Positions 54,401 through 63,245 of a stretch of DNA of 64,000 nt are shown piece by piece. This stretch comes from Siphonodentalium dalli (taxonomy: Eukaryota; Mollusca; Scaphopoda; Gadilida; Siphonodentaliidae), in assembly GCA_032622095.1 (NCBI GenBank), contig CP136063.1, forward strand, positions 177,981,956 to 178,045,955. Reading direction: 5' to 3'. Each line of letters starts with the position of its first letter. The first letter of the stretch is position 1. The notes under the pieces are model-generated. The model ran no database searches. It had not been told where the DNA came from and saw only the letters and a list, made by a program, of their open reading frames with translations. The position numbers and the translations under genes were made by a program.

Positions 54401-56314
54401 GCATCAGTATTCTACTTAAAAAGAGTTTCTACTTCTTTCAGAAAGAGATATTTGTTTAATTACTTGTAGATCAAAGCTGCCAACAAAAGATAGTTTAATG
54501 AATTGTGACCCAGACCACAAATGAGAATACTAAAATAAACAATAACCTAGTTTTGAATTGTTGTACACTAAAACATTGCTTCCGTCTGTTTTTCGTCTGA
54601 TATTACTTACAAGATTTGTAAAACTTACTATAAATATATCATATCATGCACACTTTACAGACACAGAAGGAAACGATGCATTTAGTTGATGCAGTCAGTA
54701 ACTTGTTCAACTCAACCAAACATCCAGAAATAACACAGTAAGTACAACTTGACCAAACATTATATGGTCACTACTGAAAGGAAGACTCCCTCTGTTGAGC
54801 ACACACAGGCATTGTGGAATGTTTTTCCAGGAAATACTGAAACCACAAATAAACATTGTTTATTAAGATGGACTATCTCTTCCTGTAACTAGTTTTATAT
54901 AGTTTCCATGGTATCAAACAATAAATATGAATCGATGAACCCATGTCTGGAAATGCTTCTATAAATTAATATTGATTTTATTTCAAATTTTCTGGTTTAA
55001 TACACAGTCAATTTGGGACATTTTACGGCTTGTGGAGCGTAGCATGCGGGTGAACTCCATCTCTATCGAAGAATGCCTGAACATTTCTGTTCTAAAAATT
55101 GTAATGAAATTTTTTTTTTATAGAAATGTTTCCGGACAGGTTTTCAACTCATATTTATTATTTTATACCCTGGAAACTATAGGAAACGTATTTAGGAAGA
55201 GATAATCCATCTTTATAAATAAATTCTAATGATATACTAGTCTCCTGTTTAGTTTAACTGCTACACTTACTTTTTGGTCCTTCCAACAATTTTTGATGGA
55301 GTTATGCCCCTTTTTGACTTAAATTTTCTGATTATTTTGTTGTCTGAACGATAACTTGCAGTAAGTTATAGTTATCCTATTGCTTTCTAATTTGCTATGT
55401 GAATCAATCACATGAAAATACAGGTCAAGGTCAAATTTGGTTATTTTTGCAGATATCTTCCTGACAGTGAGGATATGCAGAAGACAATTGATTCTATGGT
55501 TGACAATGCTTACGTCCATGGTAGGGATTGGATAGCAGCTAAGGTAAGTTGTTGATTTGAGGCACATGCCTCAATGGATGATTGCGATTAAAGATGCATA
55601 ATCTGAATTAATGCTGCCAAATGACTATTTGGCTTCGAGGGTGAAAATATTTGATTCGAGTCGAGGAACCCACCCATCAAAGATCAGATTGATCAGATAT
55701 CGATTTTTGAAATTTGTTATTTCTCGAAATGTTTAATTATTTGTGGCCCAGAAACGAGTCATCAAACCGATTGTCTCGGACAAAATTGCGGATGAAGATG
55801 GATAACTCTAAAATCAAGTGGTAATACGGCCAAATTTCGTGATACGAAAGTGATAATACGGCCATATTTCGTTGAACAACATGTTGATAATAACACGTTT
55901 TGGGAAATTTTATACCATAGTTGACAGGGTTAGCATTATTTTGTTGTAATTAATCGATTCTGATTACAAAAGCGTATTTTGAAGAAATTTTGTTGTTGCT
56001 GTAACTTGATGATATGGGGACCGTCTGATCAGATTGAGTACCTTTAAAGACACTTATTAAATTCACTGGATAGTGTGTTAGTTGTACATATGAGAGTGCT
56101 GCCTTCTTAGAAATTATTCAAAAGTTAATGTTATCCTCCATCCAAATCTTCTAAATGGCTCAGAGCTTGTCACATGGCGTTATCACTTCTAATTGAAATT
56201 CATATTTTATTCCAGGTTCATGATTTCTTAGATACAGAGGGTTCTAATAATACAGCCATAGAGGTACAGGTTCTTGAACTCTGGGATAGTCTGTATGAAA
56301 TGTGGATCAACAAG
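35983..56314 (+). CDS. TMEM245: TMEM245, multipass membrane protein (first eight coding exons; 3' part outside window)
   Basis: Exons 35983-36492, 42258-42468, 43429-43731, 51797-51933, 52503-52607, 54661-54737, 55453-55543 and 56216-56314 join in phase to 511 codons. The start lies in a good context (G at -3, G at +4). Landmarks shared with human TMEM245 are LKQAFYNTAA, YFILEAFIVPLLWAVLCGSF, LSVPVWILVVLHLSSIAG, WALILVRFWRNLWLLYLLPI, RSIRGL and AIEVQVLELWDSLY. Hydrophobic segments lie at about 35-52, 53-75, 125-141, 171-184, 196-229, 304-337 and 400-422. Residues about 241-300 form a charged, variable linker. The family is related to AI-2E-type transporters, but its transport activity is unproven. 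Human TMEM245 is near 880 residues, so about 40% including the conserved C-terminal domain lies beyond 64000. Confidence 0.95.
36493..38465. other. TMEM245 intron 1, first part; nothing firm
   Basis: AT-rich intron. At 37590-37735 short GGCTGGCT/GCGGCTG words recur in a GC-richer patch, and a similar GGCGGC patch lies at 38320-38400. No exon with family resemblance is seen between exon 1 and exon 2. Confidence 0.5.
38466..38840. mobile_element. TA-flanked element with GC-rich tandem core
   Basis: TA|CCCTGCTGGACAAAACAAGT faces ACTTGTTTTGTCCAGCGGGG|TA. The core repeats a roughly 22-bp unit (GTGTACTTGCCGTTCGGCCG and variants), making it far richer in GC and CpG than its surroundings. Frames crossing it on both strands are repeat shadows. 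Confidence 0.85.
39584..40936. mobile_element. MULE-like element, 71-bp perfect TIRs, 9-bp target duplication
   Basis: The left TIR starts TAGTCCAAGTCTTCTCGTAC and runs 71 bp to GTCCGAGTTC. The right end (to 40936) is its exact inverse, with weaker similarity to about 110 bp. GATCATGAT flanks both sides (39575-39583 and 40937-40945). Long TIRs with a 9-bp duplication are typical of Mutator-like elements. The interior is AT-rich with no transposase. TMEM245 intron 1. Confidence 0.9.
41197..41945. repeat. element with repeated GTACCGTATACGGCAC palindromes
   Basis: The word GCTAAAGTACCGTATACGGC and its inverse occur at about 41213-41240, 41245-41273, 41290-41319 and 41881-41929. The outer parts (TTAATAATAAGGCCGTGGTT against the inverse of TTATTATTATTACGGACTGG) look like weak terminal inverted repeats. 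Function unknown. Confidence 0.6.
42258..42468 (+). CDS. TMEM245: TMEM245 exon 2
   Basis: Acceptor TTTTCTTGCAG; it encodes IWTLVLAYLVVVAFYWKDES, then LLKTLSVPVWILVVLHLSSI and AGFLRVPLLIFIALVLF. Close to human IWTLVVGYVLTVSFKWNAS and SIPVWIILLFHLASLAGSW. Donor GTTTGTGG, phase 1. Three membrane segments. Confidence 0.95.
42495..42758. mobile_element. piggyBac-like double-hairpin MITE
   Basis: TTAA (42491-42494) then CCCCTTTCATGATGGGAGCT; right end CTGGTCATGAAAGGGG then TATC. It contains a near-perfect 69-nt hairpin at 42644-42712 (GCCAATGTATTCTCTTATAT facing ATATAAGAGAATGCATTGGC, loop TAT). It starts 26 bp after TMEM245 exon 2. Confidence 0.88.
43429..43731 (+). CDS. TMEM245: TMEM245 exon 3
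   Basis: Acceptor AACTTGAAG, phase 1 in and out. The first 60 codons are a Glu/Lys/Ser/Thr-rich linker (TSKPTTLSLKSPDEKQKKEV), variable across the family. Then LFWALILVRFWRNLWLLYLL PIPFLVLL matches human LVWAIVAVQIWLNLWIVQLL PVPIAV. Donor GTGAGTAT. Confidence 0.92.
43732..45805. other. TMEM245 intron 3, first part, with a scattered ATACGACCTTATAGCAC word
   Basis: GAGATACGACC(T/A)TATAGCAC or close variants occur near 44112, 44339, 44433, 44471 and 44603 at irregular spacing. The rest is featureless AT-rich intron. The frame at 44482-44679 crosses these words and has no known relatives. Confidence 0.45.
45806..50916. mobile_element. giant fold-back element B, 5.1 kb
   Basis: TA|GTCAGGGAGCTAATAGGGGT faces ACCCCTATTAGCTCCCGGAC|TA. 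Arms of about 1.37 kb (to about 47190, and from about 49545) match throughout, for example TCCAGACAAGATGGCGTCCA against TGGACGCCATCTTGTCTGGA. Arms contain several AAGATGGC/GGCCGCC words and a C/G run next to ACTTAACTTCACCCC. The loop is an inverted satellite. No transposase frame. It shares ends with fold-back A and lies in TMEM245 intron 3. Confidence 0.9.
47190..49545. repeat. inverted satellite forming the loop of fold-back B
   Basis: Degenerate units of about 45-60 bp: plus-oriented from 47190 to about 47880 (GTATACAGGGAGT, GACTGTATGGTCATG, GAGGTGAATA) and minus-oriented from about 47950 to 49545 (CATGACCATACAGTCACTCC, CTGTATACCTATTCACCTCA). The array itself is thus a palindrome. All frames across it are repeat shadows. 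Confidence 0.9.
50917..51796. other. intron 3, last part; one unrecognised frame
   Basis: The plus-strand frame 51079-51405 (108 codons, Thr/Pro/Leu/Tyr-rich) matches no family I know. Near its end CTGATGA (51347-51353) is followed by a GATAA-AC-TTATC stem and AAAAGC, reminiscent of a degenerate hammerhead core. No splice sites suggest a TMEM245 exon. Confidence 0.4.
51797..51933 (+). CDS. TMEM245: TMEM245 exon 4
   Basis: Acceptor TATTTCACAG; phase joins the T left by exon 3 to make Tyr. It encodes RWVTESEKLSNFRQTVKSWV, RIEVLYPRSIRGLIKLVVKG, with RSIRGL matching human WPIRGL. Donor GTAAGATC, phase 0. The intron before it (8.1 kb) contains fold-back B. Confidence 0.9.
52090..52385 (-). mobile_element. 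Deu-type tRNA-derived SINE
   Basis: On the minus strand the head reads GCTCCGTGGTCCAGTGGTTA GCATG, a tRNA-like start with a good Pol III box A (TGGTCCAGTGG) but a decayed box B. Downstream is ACCCTTGAGCAAGGTCACTC, the core word of the Deu/V-type central domain shared by SINEs of many animals. The 3' end is unclear. It lies in TMEM245 intron 4, antisense to the gene. Confidence 0.75.
52503..52607 (+). CDS. TMEM245: TMEM245 exon 5
   Basis: A 105-bp exon between acceptor ACTTTTCAG and donor GTATGTTA, phase 0 to 0. It encodes IISILEQSLDSATSTLLILL LLTGTFSLTILSIVQ, one membrane segment matching human [21 protein letters not shown]. About nine human residues before it have no counterpart here, either a real difference or a missed microexon. 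Confidence 0.9.
52608..53970. other. TMEM245 intron 5, nothing recognised
   Basis: AT-rich intron with no clear inverted arms, tandem units or exon candidates up to the palindrome at 53971. Confidence 0.5.
53971..54177. mobile_element. TTAA-flanked near-perfect palindrome, 207 bp
   Basis: TTAA|CCCTTTCAGTGCCAAG faces CTTGGCACTGAAAGGG|TTAA. The arms pair almost base for base over about 100 bp, meeting at AGAGCTCTAAGAGCTCT. The TTAA flanks and CCCTTTCA ends match the piggyBac-like MITEs here, but the interior differs, so it is a separate family. Confidence 0.92.
54661..54737 (+). CDS. TMEM245: TMEM245 exon 6
   Basis: A 77-bp exon between acceptor CACTTTACAG and donor GTAAGTAC, phase 0 to 2. 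It encodes TQKETMHLVDAVSNLFNSTK HPEIT, matching human [24 protein letters not shown]. Confidence 0.92.
55453..55543 (+). CDS. TMEM245: TMEM245 exon 7
   Basis: A 91-bp exon between acceptor ATTTTTGCAG and donor GTAAGTTG, phase 2 to 0. It encodes YLPDSEDMQKTIDSMVDNAY VHGRDWIAAK, matching human [27 protein letters not shown]. Confidence 0.93.
55592..56043. mobile_element. TTAA-flanked fold-back MITE, copy 2 (decayed)
   Basis: TTAA at 55588-55591 and at 56044-56047. The right end CTGATCAGATTGAGTACCT and the inner words GATTCGAGTCGAGGAACCCA and ATCGATTTTTGAAATTTGTT match 32138-32606. The left TIR is eroded (AGATGCATAATCTGA). TMEM245 intron 7. Confidence 0.72.
56216..56314 (+). CDS. TMEM245: TMEM245 exon 8
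   Basis: A 99-bp exon between acceptor TTATTCCAG and donor GTATGTTA, phase 0 to 0. It encodes VHDFLDTEGSNNTAIEVQVL ELWDSLYEMWINK, matching human [23 protein letters not shown]. No later exon is recognisable up to 64000. Confidence 0.94.
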
Positions 56315-56608
56315 GTATGTTAATGAAATAGACACTGCTATGGTACAAAATGCATTCTTTTTGATTTCAAGGACTGTAATAAATAGATCTGAGTTGAATT
56401 ATCAAGTTCGGAAACTTCTATTTTGCAAGGATGTCATAATACTAATATTGCAAAAAATATTGCTCAAAGAACAGAGAGTTTTATTGGGTCTTTTTTCACA
56501 AACATGATTATAAAGATTTAAAACATCTCATAATTTTTATATTTGATAATCAAAATAATCAAGTCTTCCTAATTTAAAGGCCCACTTAATTTTTGAACCC
56601 CCAGACCA

Positions 56609-57116
56609 TCTCATATATATTTTGAAGACCTCTGTCTGTATGTTTGTATGTTTGTCTGTATGTTTGTCTGTATGTTTGTCATTAATACAAATCTACGATT
56701 CTCGACCGATCGGGACGAAACTTGGTGCGTGTGTGTAGTTTGACCAGGCGATGGACGTTGTCGTATTGGCGAGCCCATGCGACGCCCGCTTCGCGCATGC
56801 GCAGACGAGATCTCGGAAACGGGTGGAGCTATCGACTTGAATGTATCTTGCCCCGGATACGAATTTTATCGGGTTGCCGAGCCCGTGCGACGCCAGCTTC
56901 GCGCATGCGCAGACCAGATCTCGGAAACGGGTGGAGCTATCGACTTGAAATTTGGTATGTGAATGTATCTTGCCCCGGATACAAATTTTATCGGGTCGCC
57001 GAGCCCGTGCGACGCCAGCTTCGTGCATGCGCAGACCAGATCTCGGAAACAGGTACAGCTATCGACTTGAAATTTGGTTTTTGAATAGCCCGGACAACGT
57101 CGGGCTCATCGGCTAG
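56609..57116 (+). mobile_element. non-autonomous Helitron, upstream member of a tandem pair
   Basis: A|TCTCATATATATTTTGAAG to the hairpin CCCGGACAACGTCGGGC then TCATCGGCTAG, closely matching 5934-6420. Internal 122-bp units hold GCGCATGCGC at 56793 and 56901 and GTGCATGCGC at 57023. The end abuts the next Helitron without spacer. Confidence 0.87.
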
Positions 57117-57168
57117 TCTACTATATAATTTGAGACTTCCGTATATATATATATATGTGTGTGTATGA

Positions 57169-57210
<42 letters not shown>

Positions 57211-57810
57211 ATGTGTGTATATATGTGGGTACTTCATAGAATCGAAAACGCGTGTAGGAACGGGCATCCCCACGGCAATGTCGGCTTATATGACATCTTT
57301 ACTACACATGACAGCCGATGGACAATTGGTCTCTATATATGTACCAAAATTACGCCGCGTTGGTGACTGGGAAATTCCAGGGAATGCCGATTGAGCTCAA
57401 ACTCGCTACCTACGGGAAGTGTCATATATATGAGTGTGTCCTTTATAGACTCGAACCGATTGAGCTCAAACTTGCTAAATATTGACTGGGAAATTCCAGG
57501 GAATGCCGATTGAGCTCAAACTTGCTACCTACGGGAAGTGTCATATATATGTGTGTGTCCTTTATAGACTCGAACCGATTGAGCTCAAACTTGCTAAATA
57601 CGGGAAGTGTCATGGACGGGTTCATTGAAAAACAAAAAAAATCGGGTAAAATTGAAAAACAAAATTAAAAAGGCACAATTAATTAAAAAATTAAAAAGGC
57701 ACAATTAACTCATTGAAAAACAAAAAAATTAACTCGTTGAAAAACAAAAAATTAAATAAAAAATTGTCATGTTTCTGACTATTGCCGCCAGTGGCGGGCT
57801 AACCTGCTAG
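57117..57810 (+). mobile_element. non-autonomous Helitron, downstream member of a tandem pair
   Basis: It starts TCTACTATATAATTTGAGAC directly after the previous CTAG. It ends with GCCGCCAGTGGCGGGC, a perfect short hairpin, then TAACCTGCTAG|T. The interior holds (TA/TG)n, a 119-bp tandem repeat (GACTGGGAAATTCCAGGGAA at 57365 and 57484) and A-rich GAAAAACAAAA units. It is a different family from its neighbour. Confidence 0.8.
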
Positions 57811-58670
57811 TATTATATAAAATATATGCCATATTATATAACATTTGAAAGAGGAGGCTCAAAACATTGTATTATCAACATATCTGGTGTAACAAATTGT
57901 GAACATGTTGTTTTTGTTGAGGTACTGACGTGTTTTTGTCATCTGGATTTTGTGCAAAGTGCATTATTTTCAATGGAAGGGGAACAACTCTAAATCTTAA
58001 AGATATAGAGTTAATCCCCTTGCATTGAAAGTAAACTAAAGTTTAAATTCTGTTGCATTCTGGGAGTCGTAACGGGGAAAAACATTCTGTGATTTAAGCT
58101 ATTTTCTATTACTCTATGGGCACCTTCTGAGACACAGACATTTTAAACGGTGATGAACTATAGTATTTTAAGCATATTTTATGTCATAGATTGTTATTAA
58201 AATCATATATCAAGGCACTATAAAAAATAATCGGTGAGTCGAAAATTAAATGGGCCCTTAAATATCGTGTTTTCTCTGTTTGTGATTTGTTAGCCACCTG
58301 TAAGCATTTTATTCTTCAGATAAATTCTGTTGTGAATGCTTTCCTAGGTTTTAAAAGTTAATTACTGTAGCTGCTGCTTGGTGGCATTGTACCACACAGC
58401 AAAATATTATGTTGTCAATCACATGCACATTTTGTTTATTATTCAGAATATTTTACCCCTCTCAGTTCGTTTTTTTTTTCTGCTAGGGCGTTATAACCAT
58501 TTTGATTTGCTTTAGCAAATCACATTATGAGGGCACTTTTATGGTTGCCTATTGCCTTTGGCTATGGTAGTATATTGTTATAGTCAGATATATTAGATTC
58601 GATATGAAATGGCTACAACATCACTGACAATAAAGCTAATTTCTGTAGTAAATGGAGATGACTGAATTTT
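57811..58670. other. nothing recognised
   Basis: AT-rich, presumably TMEM245 intron 8. A short imperfect inverted pair, GGGGAACAACTCTAAATCTT against AGATATAGAGTTAATCCCCT, lies at about 57978-58020. No exon candidate. Confidence 0.5.
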
Positions 58671-59966
58671 TAGCTCAACTCGACAAAGTCAAGTTTGAGC
58701 TATTGTTATGGGTTGGTGTCCATCGTCCGTGATCCATCCTCAACTTAGCACACCCTTGAGGTCACACCACATACTTCATATGGATATTCAAGATGACCTC
58801 TAGAAGGGACCCATCAATTTTTTTCTGAATTTGTTAAAAAACATGGCCACCAGCAGCCATCTTGGATTTCAAATTTGAATCCATCGGATCAACCTGCAGC
58901 CTTCATTTATTGTAGAATTGTTTTAAAAATTTACAGGCATGTTTAGTATTAATTCTGGATGGGAGCTATCAAATTTGAATGATTTTCAATGAAAACATGG
59001 CAACCGTCTTGGATTTTATTCTTTACATGACTAAATCCATTGCCGCACCATACAGACCACATCCCTAACCAAATCATCACCAAACTTCATATGAATCTTC
59101 TGGGTAATCACTGGATGGAAGGCATCATATTTTCCTTAATTTCATTGAAAAACATGGCCACTGAATTCTACTCTTTGTATGACTAAATCATTCGGCACAC
59201 CCTACAGGCCATAGACTTCATCCGATCATCACCAAACTTCATATGGATCTGCAGGTCGACATCTAGATGGGAGCCATCAATTTGTTACGAAATTCGTTAA
59301 AAAATATGGCCGCCAGCAACCATTTGGATTTCAAATTTTGAATCCATCGGCACTCCCTGCAGCCCGCATTTACTGGAGAATTATTCTGAAAATTTACAGG
59401 CATGTTTAGGATCACCTCTGGATGGGTGCTATATAATTCGAACAATTTTCGATGAAAAACATGGCCACCGGCAGCCATCTTAGAATATACTCTTTGCATG
59501 ACTAAATCCTTTGGCATGCCCTACAGACCACATCCCTCATCCGATCGTTATCAAACTTCAAATGGATCTTCTGGGTAAACACTAGATGGGAGCCTTCAAA
59601 TTTTTCCCAAAAATCTGGGCCATCTTGGATTTGACTCATTGCATGAATAAATCCTTTGGCACAACCAGCTTCAAAACATTATATATATTGAAATTTTGAA
59701 CATTTACAGGCATGTTCAGGATTACTTGTAGATGGGAAGTTATCATATATGAACGATATTCGATCAAAAACATGACAGCTGGCAGCTATCTTGGATTTTG
59801 CTCTTTGCACCACAAAATACTTCAGCATGCGTAGCAGCCAACATTTTTCATACAATTTATCCTAAACTTCATATGGATCTTCTGGTTGACCTTTATACTT
59901 TCCACACTCCTTATCGCTCCATTGACTGTAATGTAAAACATTATCCCCTCTCCAAGTTGAGCTACA
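58671..59966. repeat. hairpin-headed dispersed repeat with GCCATCTTGGATTT units
   Basis: It opens with the hairpin TAGCTCAACTCGACAAAGTC AAGTTTGAGCTA, then GTGTCCATCGTCCGTGATCC. Long degenerate units (roughly 300 bp) follow with CATCACCAAACTTCATATGG, ATCTTCTGGGTAA, ATGGCCACCAGCAGCCATCT and TTACAGGCATGTTTAG. It ends near CCAAGTTGAGCTACAGT. Confidence 0.75.
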
Positions 59967-59972
59967 GTGTAG

Positions 59973-60060
59973 TGTTGAAACGATTAATCGACTAATCGAA
60001 ATCGACGCGATTATTAAATTAGTCGATTCCGAAATCGGCTAGTCGACTAGTCGGAACACA
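59973..60060. mobile_element. terminus of a hAT-type element
   Basis: AGTGTTGAAACGATTAATCG then ACTAATCGAAATCGACGCG and further TAGTCGATT words, the same kind of terminus as at 17402-17475. I could not find the other end with confidence, and 60061-60916 shows no transposase or other feature. Confidence 0.5.
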
Positions 60061-60916
60061 CCCACCGCCATTATGCCATCGGAAAGCAGTGCCGTTGCCG
60101 AATTACTCAACAATTTAAACAATCAGGCTATCGAAATACACAATCACAATTAGCCTGTTAAAGCCTTCTTTGTTGTCCCTTTGATGCGATAACTGCTTTC
60201 AGTACTTGGTGGTCATGCACGAGCGCGAAACCCAAATGACCTCAACTCAATGTATTTGTCGGCACCGCGGCGGCTTATTCTTTGAAGTTGAGACGACCGG
60301 CTTTGATAATCAACTTCAAAGAATCAGCGCCTATCGCAACCGTGTCTATTTCGGCATGACGGAATTGATCTGAGTGATAACTGGTCAACGTGTTTGCAGG
60401 TGTGCAGGACTCAACTTCAATCAATTTAGTTGTGAGGTGACATTATTAAGTTTTAAGTTTAATAAGTCCAATATATTATAGTTTATTGAAGCACTATGTC
60501 AGTATACCTTTAAAGTTTATTTGTAAAATTGGTGTGATATTTTTTACAACCACCACATGCATCAACTGACGCATGGCTGAGCGTATACGATCGCACCTTC
60601 TAGATATATTGTATTATAGATATAAATATAAAGCCAACCCGCGTTCGGCCATGCTATGCATCGAATAGCGTCGCGTATTTCGAACTAAACTGGCGAGTCA
60701 CTTCGGAAATCCCACGTCGTTTATGGGCTGTGTTTGTGAAAAATTACAATGTATTTTAGCACCTCAAACTTAAATCCTTCGCGGAATTGGGCGGTGACAA
60801 AGCTTTTCCCAGAAACATAATCTGGATGACGCAAATTCCTGGAATCGGGCTAAATATAGAACTTACGACATCGCATTGAAATGTACTATTAACATCGCCG
60901 GTCTGCGCAGTTTTAT

Positions 60917-61790
60917 TAGCTCACCTGAGACGAAGTCTCCGGTGGAGCTATAGTCATCACTCCTCGTCCGTCGTCCGTCCGTCCATCCGTCCGTCCATCC
61001 GTCCGTCCGTCCGTCAACAATTCTTTGAACATCTTCTCCTCTGAAACCGGAAGACCGAATTGGTTCATATTTGGTGTGGATGTTCCCTAGGTGACTCTCA
61101 TTCAGATTTGTTCAAATGAGGTCACTGGGTCAAATAGTTGCGAAACCAGGGCCATAATTCTATTCCTCCACAGTAATTCTTACAACGACTTCTTGTCCAT
61201 AACCATTGTGCCGATTTAGCTAATATTTGGTATGGAGGGTCCTTGGGTGACTGGTGTTCAGATTTGTTCAAATGAGGTCACCCGGTCAATTAGTTGAGAA
61301 ACCAGGGCCATAACTCATAGTAATTCTTACAATGACTTTTTCCACAAAAATATTGGGCCGAATTAGCTTATATTTGGTACTGAGGGACCTTGGGTGACTG
61401 GGAATCAGATTTGTTCAAATTGGGTCACTGGGTCAATTAGGGGCAGAGCTAGGGACATAACTCTAAAAACCAAAAAATTACATTTTTGCATTTTGATCAT
61501 ATTTGGGGTGGGTGTTCCCTAGGTGATTGTCATTAATATTTGTTCAAATGAGGTCACTGTGTCAAACAGTTGCGAAACCAGGGCCATAACTATATTCCTC
61601 CTTGGTAATTCTTATAACGACTTCTTGTCAATAACCATTAAGCCGATTTAGTTTATATTTGGTATGTGGGGTCATTGAATGACTGGGTTCAGATTTGTTC
61701 AAATGGGGTCACTGGGTCAAATAGTGGTGGAGCCAGGGCCATAATTCCCCAAAAAAAATTAAAAAATTCAGGAACTCCTTGATCAATTTA
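60917..61790. repeat. hairpin-headed dispersed repeat, (GTCC)n and CCATAACTC units
   Basis: The first 34 bases form a hairpin (TAGCTCACCTGAGACGAAGT CTCCGGTGGAGCTA), followed by a (GTCC/ATCC)n tract to about 61015. Four or five units of about 170 bp follow, with GGGCCATAACTC, CCGATTTAGCTTATATTTGG, TCCTTGGGTGACTGG and AGATTTGTTCAAATGAGGTC. Degenerate units resume at 63246. Confidence 0.85.
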
Positions 61791-62125
61791 ACATACAAAC
61801 AAAAAATATCACCCCCCCCCCCCACATGACCCAGAACCCCACCCCCAACCAACAGCATTCCACCCTATCTCATATCCTAACTCACAGGTAAATAAAGTAT
61901 ATTTATTTAAATTCCCATTACAAGGCAACTCTCCTATGAACTGATAGACATGGCAAGGCAGATAGAGAGATAAAGATTCTGCAGCCTTAGACAGAGTCCC
62001 CAGGGAGTGTATTCATGTCATCCATAATTTAAATGAGATTAATGGTGTTATCAATGAAGCACCCTTGTTGTTTATATTATCACTCAGAGGTCATTAAAAT
62101 CAGATTAATTTCATTTTCTCAGAGT
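61791..62125. other. C-run, then nothing recognised
   Basis: A C-rich tract lies at about 61810-61850, followed by unremarkable AT-rich sequence up to the fold-back cluster. Confidence 0.45.
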
Positions 62126-63245
62126 GCCTGGCAGAGCCAGAATGAGGTTCCCAGAGGGTGAATTTAGTGATGCTATCCTACACAGCAGGCTAGCATAACC
62201 AAATACACCCTCTGAGAACCTTATTCCGCTTAGGCCTCATCTTCTGGGAAGTATCTAGAGTCTCAAGATCTCATTCTGCTTAGGCCTCATCTTCTGGGAA
62301 GTATCTATAGTATCAAATTTACCTTGTTGTTTGTTAAATTTCCCTTCTAGGAAGTTTCTGTATCCCTTAATTTGCAGAAGATAAAATTAATGATTGAGGT
62401 GCCCAATGGGTGAACATCACCAATTTCAACTGGGGAACTTCAATCTTATTCTAGGTCTTCCATAGCAGTTGAGGGCCTTATCAGAATGAGGTCCCCAGAG
62501 GGTGAATTTAGTGATACTAGCCCGCTGTGCAGGATAGCCTCACTAAATTCACCCTCTGGGTACCTCATTCTGCAAATAACAGACAGACTATTTCAAAGCT
62601 TGATTCAAGGCTAGCATCACCAAATTCACCATTTGGGGACCTCATTCTGCTTAGGCCTCATCTTCTGGGAAGTATCTATAGTATCAAATTTACATTGTTG
62701 TTAGTTAAATTTCCCTTCTAGGAAGTTTCTATATCCCCTAATTTGCAGAAGATAAAATTCATAATTGAGGGGCCCAATGGGTGAACATCACCAACTTCAA
62801 CTGGGGAAATTCAATTTTATTCTAGGTCTTCCATAGCAGTTGAGAACTTTATCAGAATGAGGTCCCCAGAGGGTGAATTTAGCGTCACTAAATTCACCCT
62901 CTGGGGACCTCACTCTGCAAATGACAGACACACTATCACACTATTTCAAGGCTTGTTGTATAATACATTGTGTTGCTTGAGGCCAGGCATACACAATGTA
63001 GGAACAGACACGCTTTTTGTGATGCTATCCGGCACAGCAGGCTAGCATCACCAAATTCACCCTCTGACGACCTCATTCTGCTTAGGCCTCATCTTCTGGG
63101 AAGTATCTATAGTATCAAATTTACATTGTTGTTAGTTAAATTTCCCTTCTAGGAAGTTTCTATATCCCCTAATTTGCAGAAGATAAAATTCATAAATGAG
63201 GTGCCCAATGGGTGAATATCACCAACTTCAACTGGGGAACTTAAT
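62126..63245. repeat. cluster of fold-back repeats (CTCATTCTGC family)
   Basis: Three tandem-like copies: AGAATGAGGTCCCCAGAGGG recurs at about 62483 and 62855 (372 bp apart), with a variant at about 62140. CTTAGGCCTCATCTTCTGGG recurs at about 62219, 62278, 62650 and 63081. Each copy pairs with itself through GGTGAATTTAGTG and CACTAAATTCACC. Same family as 11688, 14545 and 23576. Confidence 0.85.
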
